Positions 1 to 5,391 of a stretch of DNA of 5,391 nucleotides are shown piece by piece (the stretch's first letter is position 1; the number at the start of each line of letters is the position of its first letter). The stretch lies in the NCBI GenBank assembly GCA_002359825.1, contig DENY01000033.1, positions 18,556-23,946 on the forward strand, read 5' to 3'. The DNA is from Bacteroidales bacterium UBA2632. Lineage in GTDB: Bacteria; Bacteroidota; Bacteroidia; Bacteroidales; Dysgonomonadaceae. The notes beneath the pieces are model-generated. The model saw nothing but the letters and a program-made list of their open reading frames with translations. It ran no database searches and was not told the DNA's origin. The position numbers and the translations under genes were made by a program.

Positions 1-78
1 CAATAGCTTGGTACAAGGAGAGAGGGTGGTTATAATTCCTTAATATAAAACCAGCATTAGCATTTTATCTGATTCTCT

Positions 79-109
79 TCTGTTTTAATTTTTAAATTTA
101 GTATTTTTG
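79..109 (+). promoter_or_regulatory. Putative Bacteroidetes-type promoter of dapB
   Basis: TATTTTTG at 102-109 matches the Bacteroidetes primary sigma factor -7 consensus TAnnTTTG exactly. TCTG at 79-82, 19 bases upstream, is a one-mismatch version of the TTTG -33 element. The -7 box ends 19 bases before the dapB ATG, so transcription would start about 12-15 bases before the start codon and the leader would be very short and A-rich. The surrounding DNA is very AT-rich, so a chance match is possible. The position directly before a gene supports the call. Confidence 0.5.
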
Positions 110-128
110 CCCTTCTAAAACATTGAAA

Positions 129-848
129 ATGAATATAGCGATTATAGGTTACGGTAAAATGGGGCACGAGATTGAGAAAATCTGTCGTGAAAGAGGTCAT
201 AATATTGTTTGCACAATTGATGTCGGTGAAGAAAGCAAATTCGAATCGGATGAATTCAAAAATGCAGCTGTTGCAATTGAGTTCTCTTCTCCCGAAAGTG
301 CTTTAAACAATTACAAGCGTGCTTTTGCAGCCAATGTCCCTGTTGTATCGGGCACCACAGGCTGGTTGGACAATATAGACGAAGTGAAACAAGCATGTGA
401 GAAAGATGGACAAACTTTCTTTTACGCTTCCAACTTTAGCTTGGGTGTGAATATACTGTTTGCAGTGAATAAGTATTTGGCCAATATCATGAATGACTTC
501 CCCGAATATAACGTACACGTTGACGAAACACACCATATCCACAAACTAGACGCTCCGAGTGGTACAGCCATCACTATTGCCGAAGGCATATTGGAATCGC
601 TCGAAAGAAAAAAACAATGGAAACTGGATGAACAGAACAGCAAAGATGATTTGCAGATAAATGCTTTTCGTGAAGGCGAGGTTCCTGGTATTCACACCAT
701 AAAATATGAATCGGAAGTAGATTCAATAGAACTGAAACATGATGCAAAAAGTCGCAAAGGATTTGCATTGGGCGCAGTGGTAGCAGCGGAGTTTACTGCC
801 AATAAAAAAGGATTCCTTGGGATGGAAGACTTGCTCCCTTTTAAGTAA
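129..848 (+). CDS. dapB: 4-hydroxy-tetrahydrodipicolinate reductase (DapB)
   Basis: DapB reduces the product of DapA with NAD(P)H to tetrahydrodipicolinate, the branch-point intermediate for lysine and meso-diaminopimelate, in the cytoplasm. The 239-residue protein shows the family in order: Rossmann nucleotide-binding loop GYGKMG (7-12), an acidic residue D31 at the expected end of beta-strand 2, IEFSSP (50-55), SGTTGW (74-79), ASNFSLGVN (100-108), and the signature ETHHIHKLDAPSGTA (133-147). In the last, H135 and K139 align with catalytic His159 and Lys163 of E. coli DapB. REGEVPGIHT (181-190) lies in the C-terminal substrate domain. It is shorter than the 273-residue E. coli enzyme, mainly in the N-terminal nucleotide domain, as I recall for Bacteroidetes. 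An in-frame TTG at 123 would add two residues. ATG 129 is preferred because its product begins directly at the first beta-strand, MNIAIIGYG. No Shine-Dalgarno is present and the upstream bases are A-rich. lepB follows after 107 bp. Confidence 0.96.
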   Translation: MNIAIIGYGKMGHEIEKICRERGHNIVCTIDVGEESKFESDEFKNAAVAIEFSSPESALNNYKRAFAANVPVVSGTTGWLDNIDEVKQACEKDGQTFFYASNFSLGVNILFAVNKYLANIMNDFPEYNVHVDETHHIHKLDAPSGTAITIAEGILESLERKKQWKLDEQNSKDDLQINAFREGEVPGIHTIKYESEVDSIELKHDAKSRKGFALGAVVAAEFTANKKGFLGMEDLLPFK

Positions 849-955
849 TTTTCGCATTAAAAAAATCCAAGTCTATCAATCAATCTATAAATATAGCACT
901 CAGCCAAAGTCTCCTTTAGGGGATTAAGAGGTAACAGACAATTTAGTTTACAACT
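849..955. other. dapB-lepB intergenic spacer, no clear signal
   Basis: This 107-bp AT-rich gap holds no convincing terminator and no TAnnTTTG element. The closest promoter-like string, TAGTTTAC at 944-951, has two mismatches and lies only four bases before the lepB ATG, too close to drive it. A weak 4-bp hairpin (CTCC 911-914 with GGGG 919-922) has no following T-run. The purine-rich GAGG at about 927-930 is roughly 25 bases from the ATG, too far to be a ribosome binding site. Read-through from dapB into lepB is the simplest interpretation, but an unrecognised promoter cannot be excluded. Confidence 0.5.
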
Positions 956-2410
956 ATGACATTAAAAGAACGTTTTTCAAATACATCACGCCGTCAGTGG
1001 ACTTGGTTTATTGCCACATCCACAGCTGTGCTTCTATTCTCAATATGGGCTGGCAACTTGTGGCTCTTGTTGTTTCTGTTTTTACTGTTGGATATCTACG
1101 TTACTAAATTTGTGCCGTGGACATTCTGGAAGAGAACAAAGAACCCCGCCGTACGCAAAGTGATGGAATGGGTGGATGCCATCCTTTTTGCATTAATTGC
1201 CGTTTACTTTATCAACACCTTTTTCTTTCAAAACTATCAAATACCTACCTCATCACTTGAAAAATCATTGTTGGTAGGTGATTTTCTGTTTGTGAGCAAA
1301 ATGAGTTATGGCCCCCGTGCCCCTATGACTCCACTCTCTTTTCCATTGGCACAACACACCATGCCTGTAGTGGGTGGCAAGTCATACATTGAGAATCCAC
1401 AGTGGAAATACAAAAGATTGAAAGGTTTCGGAGAGGTGAAAAGGAACGATATTGTAGTGTTTAACTTCCCAACAGGTGATACAGTAGCAACTAACGCTCA
1501 AAATGTTGACTATTATGTACTATCGGCATACAACTCAAATGGAAGTGAAGGAATAAAATCCGACAAACGAACTTATGGTGACATCGTTTATCGTCCTGTA
1601 GATCGCAGAGAGAATTATGTAAAACGCAACATTGGTCTGCCGGGCGAAACAATTGAATTGAAAAATGACACTGTATACATTGACGGAGTGTATATGCCCA
1701 ACCCAAAATTGGCACAGCATAACTATATGATACAAACAGATGGAACTGACATTTCCTCCAAAGTTTTTTCTGAAATAGGCATCAATATAGATGACTATGG
1801 CAGCGAAGACATGTCAGGACAAAAAGTGCAAGATTTATCTTATGCTGATAGCTTGAGCATGGCTCGTCTAGGACTAAAAACTGATAACGGAAAAAAAGGG
1901 AAACTATATTATAGCATTCCAATGACCGATGAAATGGTGGAAAAAATGAAATCGAAGCCATTTGTTTGGAGCATGGTAAAAGAGGTTGAACCTGCAGGAT
2001 CACAATTATATTACCCATTGGATTATCAACAAAATTGGACGAGAGATACTTTTGGCCCATTGTGGATACCCCAAAAAGGTGCTACCATCAATTTTGATAC
2101 CGACATAGAATATAAAGTAGCTGCATACAACCGTTGTATCAAAAACTATGAAGGAAACGATTTCGATTATCGCGACGGAAAAGTATTTATCAATGGACAA
2201 GAGGCGAGCTCTTATACATTTAAGATGGACTACTATTTTATGATGGGTGACAATCGTCACAACTCTGCCGACTCGCGTGTGTGGGGATTTGTTCCTGAAG
2301 ACCATGTTGTGGGCCAACCATTATTGATTTGGTTGTCATTAGAAAAAGACAAGGCATGGTTGAGTGGAAAAATACGTTGGAACAGACTCTTTAGAAGTGC
2401 TAAGAAATAA
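956..2410 (+). CDS. lepB: Signal peptidase I, enlarged Bacteroidetes form
   Basis: This inner-membrane serine protease cleaves signal peptides from exported proteins at the periplasmic face. The 484-residue product begins with hydrophobic segments at about 17-33 and 35-50, then a third at about 73-92 leading straight into the catalytic domain. The family boxes are present in order. Box B is YQIPTSSLEKSLLVGD (94-109), where S100 aligns with nucleophile Ser90 of E. coli and is followed by Leu, not Met. Box C is KRNDIVVF (162-169). Box D is YVKRNIGLPGE (221-231), where K223 aligns with general base Lys145. Box E is GDNRHNSADSR (431-441), where S437 and D439 match Ser278 and Asp280. The Lys-to-box-E distance is about 208 residues, against about 127 in E. 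coli, so most of the extra length over the 324-residue E. coli enzyme is periplasmic insertion. The next gene starts on the last base of the stop codon, indicating one transcript and coupled translation. No second lepB is adjacent. Confidence 0.95.
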   Translation: MTLKERFSNTSRRQWTWFIATSTAVLLFSIWAGNLWLLLFLFLLLDIYVTKFVPWTFWKRTKNPAVRKVMEWVDAILFALIAVYFINTFFFQNYQIPTSSLEKSLLVGDFLFVSKMSYGPRAPMTPLSFPLAQHTMPVVGGKSYIENPQWKYKRLKGFGEVKRNDIVVFNFPTGDTVATNAQNVDYYVLSAYNSNGSEGIKSDKRTYGDIVYRPVDRRENYVKRNIGLPGETIELKNDTVYIDGVYMPNPKLAQHNYMIQTDGTDISSKVFSEIGINIDDYGSEDMSGQKVQDLSYADSLSMARLGLKTDNGKKGKLYYSIPMTDEMVEKMKSKPFVWSMVKEVEPAGSQLYYPLDYQQNWTRDTFGPLWIPQKGATINFDTDIEYKVAAYNRCIKNYEGNDFDYRDGKVFINGQEASSYTFKMDYYFMMGDNRHNSADSRVWGFVPEDHVVGQPLLIWLSLEKDKAWLSGKIRWNRLFRSAKK

Positions 2411-3030
2411 TGCAAACAGTGTTGCTGTCATCGCTCTACCTTGCACCTGTTCAGTATTACAGCAAACTCTTCAGAGCAGAAAAAGCAGTATTAGAGACAG
2501 ATGACAACTATCAAAAACAATCGTACCGTAACCGCTGCATCATTGCAGCGGCCAACGGTGCCCTCCCTTTGAGTATTCCCATCGAGAAGGCTATGGGGCT
2601 TAAAGTAAAGATGAAGGATATCAGAATTGCCGACCACGGCAATTGGCAACACTTTCATTGGAATGCCATTATATCGGCTTATAACTCATCACCCTATTTT
2701 GAATATTACAAAGACGAGTTCGCTCCGTTTTATGAAAAGAAAACTACGTTCTTGTTCGACCTCAATGAACAGATGCGCAGTCTTATTTGCAGATTACTAG
2801 ACATTGACACTCCCGTGAGTTATTCAACTAGATTTATTGCAGAAGTCCCCATCAACACAACAGACCTTAGAGAAGCCATTCATCCCAAAAGAGATTGGAG
2901 AAAAATAGATACTCAGTTCTGTGCAAAACCCTACTATCAGGTATTTGCAGAGAAACGTCCTTTTATTGAAAATCTTAGCATTATAGACTTACTATTCAAT
3001 ATGGGAAATGAGTCACGCCTCTTTCTGTAA
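2410..3030 (+). CDS. WbqC-like family protein (function unproven)
   Basis: This 206-residue protein has no signal peptide or membrane segment and is predicted cytoplasmic. I recognise it as a WbqC-like family member (Pfam PF08889) from the N-terminal SSLYLAPVQYYSKL (7-20), the segment YQKQSYRNRCII (34-45) followed by LPLSIPI (52-58), the aromatic-rich block WQHFHWNAIISAYNSSPYF (79-97), and the C-terminal LSIIDLLFNMG (189-199). Its length is usual for the family. Relatives lie in O-antigen and other polysaccharide gene clusters, but I know of no established reaction, so no catalytic residue can be named. Its ATG shares one base with the lepB stop (TAATG), so translation is probably coupled to lepB. 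No ribosome binding site is seen. A role in surface glycan or envelope biosynthesis is an inference from the family and from the envelope genes around it. Confidence 0.88.
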   Translation: MQTVLLSSLYLAPVQYYSKLFRAEKAVLETDDNYQKQSYRNRCIIAAANGALPLSIPIEKAMGLKVKMKDIRIADHGNWQHFHWNAIISAYNSSPYFEYYKDEFAPFYEKKTTFLFDLNEQMRSLICRLLDIDTPVSYSTRFIAEVPINTTDLREAIHPKRDWRKIDTQFCAKPYYQVFAEKRPFIENLSIIDLLFNMGNESRLFL

Positions 3031-3062
3031 TCGATAAATTCCTCCGTCACATATTTTTTATG

Positions 3063-3070
3063 TAAATTTG
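3063..3070 (+). promoter_or_regulatory. Putative -7 element of gltX promoter
   Basis: TAAATTTG matches the Bacteroidetes -7 consensus TAnnTTTG exactly and ends 21 bases before the gltX ATG, which predicts a leader of about 15 bases. No good -33 TTTG is present. The best-placed candidate is TTCC at 3039-3042 with a 20-base spacer, a poor match. The element sits in the 61-bp gap after the WbqC-like gene and suggests that gltX and the following waaA form a separate transcription unit. Confidence 0.5.
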
Positions 3071-3091
3071 TGGCTTAAATATTTAGAAACA

Positions 3092-4606
3092 ATGAACAAT
3101 CAAGTTAGAGTACGATTTGCACCAAGCCCAACGGGACCACTACATATTGGTGGTGTTCGCACAGCTTTATACAATTATCTTTTCGCAAAACAACAAGACG
3201 GAAAGTTTATCCTTCGCATAGAAGATACCGATTCAAAAAGATTTGTTGAAGGTGCTGAAGAATACATTGAAGAAGCATTTGAATGGTTAGGCTTGCCATT
3301 TGACGAAGGACCAAAAGCTGGAGGCAAATATGGCCCATACAAACAATCGGAACGCAAAAGTATCTACAAACAATATGTAACCAAGTTGCTGGACAGTGAG
3401 GCTGCATACATTGCCTATGACACTCCTGAAGAGTTGGATGCAAAACGCAAAGAAATAAGCAACTTCCAATACGATGCATCAACACGTATGCAAATGCGCA
3501 ATTCTCTTGCTCTATCAAAAGAAGAGATTGAAACTCTCATCAAAAACAATGTACCTTATGTTGTTCGCATAAAAGTAGAGCCCAATATTGATATCACTGT
3601 AAATGATTTAATCAGGGGGAAAGTTGTAATCAACTCATCTGTGTTGGACGATAAAGTGATTTATAAATCGGCAGATGAATTACCCACCTATCATTTGGCC
3701 AACATAGTGGACGATCACCTCATGCGTATCACGCATGTGATAAGAGGCGAAGAGTGGTTGCCCTCAGCTCCATTGCACGTTTGGATGTACAAATGTTTGG
3801 AATGGGAAGATACAATGCCACAATTTGCCCACTTACCCTTGTTGCTCAAACCCGAAGGCAATGGCAAATTGAGCAAGCGCGATGGTGACCGTCTTGGTTT
3901 TCCCGTGTTTCCGCTTCAATGGATTGACCCAGTGACTCAGGAAGTTTCATCGGGATACAGGGAAAGTGGATATCTACCACATGCTGTGGTTAATTTCTTA
4001 TCTCTTTTGGGTTGGAATCCTGGAAACGACGAAGAAATTATGTCGCTCGACCATATGATTGAATTATTCTCTTTTGACAAATGTAGCAAGAGTGGCGCAA
4101 AATTCGATTATGAGAAAGCAAGATGGTTCAATCACGAATATATTCAACGCGCTTCTGACGTTGAGTTAGAACAACTTTTCAGGCCCATCTTGGACGAAAA
4201 CAAAGTGACGGTTTCTAAAGAGTTTGCGCAAAAAGTAATAGCATTGGTGAAAAATAGGGCTCATTTGATTGAAGACTTCTGGGAGCAAGGAAGTTTCTTT
4301 TTTGAATCACCAACCGAGTATGATGCTAAGACAGTGAAAAAACGATGGAAAGAAGGCACTCCACGGCAAATGACAGAGCTGATTGAGGTTCTTGAAGGAC
4401 TGGATAATTTCTCAAGCGAGCATCAAGAAACTGTAGTGAAAGATTGGATAGCATCTAATGAATATAATATGGGTGCTATTATGAATGCATTCAGATTGGC
4501 ACTCGTGGGAGCAGGAAAAGGACCACACATATTTGATATCACATCGTTAATTGGTAGAGAAGAGACCATTCATCGATTACAAAAAGCAATTACAACTATC
4601 CACTAA
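3092..4606 (+). CDS. gltX: Glutamyl-tRNA synthetase
   Basis: This cytoplasmic class I aminoacyl-tRNA synthetase attaches glutamate to tRNA-Glu using ATP. The 504-residue product has the Rossmann-fold signature [13 protein letters not shown] (9-21; HIGH-type motif 18-21), LRIEDTD (41-47), the glutamate/tRNA region with [14 protein letters not shown] (198-211) and VIRGEEW (216-222), and the KMSKS-type loop KLSKR (259-263). The C-terminal part from about 330 is the helical anticodon-binding region. Compared with E. coli GluRS, about 17 extra residues lie between KLSKR and YRESGYLP (289-296), a feature I recall from Bacteroidetes enzymes. The zinc-binding cysteines of the E. coli enzyme are absent: the only cysteines are C235 and C331. 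ATG 3092 is chosen over an in-frame TTG at 3068 because that TTG lies inside the predicted -7 promoter box and the first motif follows ATG 3092 at normal distance. The sequence does not show by eye whether the enzyme also charges tRNA-Gln. Confidence 0.97.
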   Translation: MNNQVRVRFAPSPTGPLHIGGVRTALYNYLFAKQQDGKFILRIEDTDSKRFVEGAEEYIEEAFEWLGLPFDEGPKAGGKYGPYKQSERKSIYKQYVTKLLDSEAAYIAYDTPEELDAKRKEISNFQYDASTRMQMRNSLALSKEEIETLIKNNVPYVVRIKVEPNIDITVNDLIRGKVVINSSVLDDKVIYKSADELPTYHLANIVDDHLMRITHVIRGEEWLPSAPLHVWMYKCLEWEDTMPQFAHLPLLLKPEGNGKLSKRDGDRLGFPVFPLQWIDPVTQEVSSGYRESGYLPHAVVNFLSLLGWNPGNDEEIMSLDHMIELFSFDKCSKSGAKFDYEKARWFNHEYIQRASDVELEQLFRPILDENKVTVSKEFAQKVIALVKNRAHLIEDFWEQGSFFFESPTEYDAKTVKKRWKEGTPRQMTELIEVLEGLDNFSSEHQETVVKDWIASNEYNMGAIMNAFRLALVGAGKGPHIFDITSLIGREETIHRLQKAITTIH

Positions 4607-4620
4607 GAATTTGAGCTTGC

Positions 4621-5391
4621 ATGTATAACGTAGCTATTTCAGTTTTTTCGTTTGTACTTCGTTTAGTAGCCCCTTTTCACAAAAAGGCAAAATTGATGGT
4701 CGAAGGTCACGCAAACACCTATGAGATTCTAAAAAATCGAATTGATTCTTCTAGCAAGTATGTTTGGTTTCATGTCGCTTCATTGGGCGAGTATGAACAG
4801 GCACTTCCTATGATTGAAATAATCAGAAAAGAGAAACCAACATACAAGATATTGTTGTCGTTCTTTTCACCATCAGGGTATGAGGTTCAGAAAGACAATC
4901 CATTAATGGACATTGTTTGTTATTTGCCTATAGACACAAAGAGAAATGTGAAACGTTTTCTGGACTTGGCACATCCAGACATCGCCATTTTTGTGAAATA
5001 TGAATTCTGGTATAATTTTATCCATGGACTTTATAAGAGAGAGATACCTGTGTATTTGGTTTCGGCAGTTTTTCGTCCCAATCAACTTTTCTTCAAACCG
5101 TATGGGGGTGTTTTCAAAAAGATACTCCATTACTATACAGAAATATTTGTGCAAGACAAAGAGTCGAAAGGATTAATCAGGAATCAAGGTCTCAACAATG
5201 TTACCGTAATGGGCGACACACGAATGGACAGAGTTATCAAAATTAAAGAGAGTGCACAAGACCTTCCTATAGTAGAAAAGTTTGCAACACACAAAGACAA
5301 TCAAAGTGTATTGGTTGCAGGTAGTTCATGGCCCGAAGATGAGACTTTACTCATCAACTACTTCAACAAACATGCCTACCTAAAACTTATT
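4621..5391 (+). CDS. waaA: 3-deoxy-D-manno-octulosonic acid (Kdo) transferase, 3' truncated by window
   Basis: WaaA (KdtA) transfers Kdo from CMP-Kdo to the lipid A precursor at the cytoplasmic face of the inner membrane, the first step of LPS inner core synthesis. The frame is open from ATG 4621 to the window end: 257 codons, roughly 60% of a usual protein of about 410-420 residues. Visible are an N-terminal membrane anchor (about 4-19), VWFHVASLGEYEQALPMI (48-65), in which E57 aligns with the catalytic Glu of the family's SxGE motif, SFFSPSGYE (80-88), YLPID (101-105), VKYEFWYN (125-132; equivalent to ETELWPN in E. coli), SAVFRPNQ (148-155), VMGDTRMDRV (196-205), and VAGSSWPEDE (232-241), where the C-terminal GT-B domain with the CMP-Kdo site begins. 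No stop or frameshift is seen. It starts 14 bp after gltX with no promoter or Shine-Dalgarno visible, so co-transcription with gltX is likely. Whether it adds one or two Kdo residues cannot be read from this part. Confidence 0.94.
   Translation, partial: MYNVAISVFSFVLRLVAPFHKKAKLMVEGHANTYEILKNRIDSSSKYVWFHVASLGEYEQALPMIEIIRKEKPTYKILLSFFSPSGYEVQKDNPLMDIVCYLPIDTKRNVKRFLDLAHPDIAIFVKYEFWYNFIHGLYKREIPVYLVSAVFRPNQLFFKPYGGVFKKILHYYTEIFVQDKESKGLIRNQGLNNVTVMGDTRMDRVIKIKESAQDLPIVEKFATHKDNQSVLVAGSSWPEDETLLINYFNKHAYLKLI

Noticed and set aside
1..43. Possible C-terminal tail of an upstream gene
   Set aside because: Two plus-strand frames stay open from the window edge: NSLVQGERVVIIP ending at TAA 41-43, which faintly resembles the end of a LysM repeat, and IAWYKERGWL ending at TAA 33-35. 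Either could be a real tail, but 10-13 residues cannot decide between them or prove coding, so no gene is called.
53..64. Tandem AGCATT repeat
   Set aside because: Two copies of six bases in AT-rich DNA, with no further copies in the window; expected by chance.
608..614. Run of seven A residues in dapB as a slippage site
   Set aside because: The reading frame continues normally through it into conserved DapB sequence, and no alternative product is apparent.
303..768. Reverse-strand open frames within dapB
   Set aside because: All overlap conserved DapB motifs in the sense frame and encode unrecognisable, cysteine-rich or low-complexity peptides.
841..875. Possible terminator after dapB (TTTTAAG ... 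CATTAAAAAAA)
   Set aside because: The complementary T and A runs give only a weak A-T pairing without GC stem or downstream U-tract.
2006..2317. Reverse-strand open frame of 103 codons within lepB
   Set aside because: It lies wholly inside the strongly supported signal peptidase gene, covers box E on the other strand, and its product shows no recognisable motif. The other reverse-strand frames in lepB (1491-1715, 1535-1735, 1782-2060) are rejected for the same reason.
3207..3518. Reverse-strand open frame of 103 codons within gltX
   Set aside because: It is antisense to the conserved catalytic domain of GluRS; the product has no family features and there is no promoter signal. The smaller frames at 3175-3357 and 3287-3469 are equally shadows.
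4903..5154. Reverse-strand open frame of 83 codons
   Set aside because: It is antisense to the waaA frame, which is open through the region and carries conserved Kdo transferase motifs there.

Overview
The window reads as ordinary chromosomal housekeeping DNA from a member of the Bacteroidota, most likely order Bacteroidales. The evidence is the AT-rich composition, the absence of Shine-Dalgarno sequences before the start codons, two TAnnTTTG promoter elements (the Bacteroidetes -7 consensus) placed just before genes, and the protein forms themselves: a short DapB, a signal peptidase I with an enlarged catalytic domain, a GluRS with an insertion after its KLSKR motif, and a Kdo transferase of Bacteroidetes type. 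The assignment to order rests on remembered family features, not on a search.

Layout, all genes on the plus strand: a short leader with a promoter (1-128); dapB, 4-hydroxy-tetrahydrodipicolinate reductase (129-848); a 107-bp gap without a clear signal; lepB, signal peptidase I (956-2410); a WbqC-like family gene whose ATG overlaps the lepB stop codon (2410-3030); a 61-bp gap with a promoter; gltX, glutamyl-tRNA synthetase (3092-4606); and, 14 bp later, the first 257 codons of waaA/kdtA, Kdo transferase, which runs off the right edge (4621-5391).

The genes probably form two transcription units, dapB-lepB-wbqC-like and gltX-waaA. Most of them serve the cell envelope. DapB feeds lysine and meso-diaminopimelate for peptidoglycan, LepB releases exported proteins from the inner membrane, and WaaA adds Kdo to lipid A. 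The WbqC-like protein is probably also linked to surface glycan biosynthesis. GltX charges tRNA-Glu.

I found no mobile element, CRISPR array, RNA gene, defence system or unfamiliar multi-gene system. The points of most interest are the WbqC-like protein of unproven function coupled to lepB, the matched promoter and short-leader layout of dapB and gltX, and clade-specific insertions in LepB and GltX.
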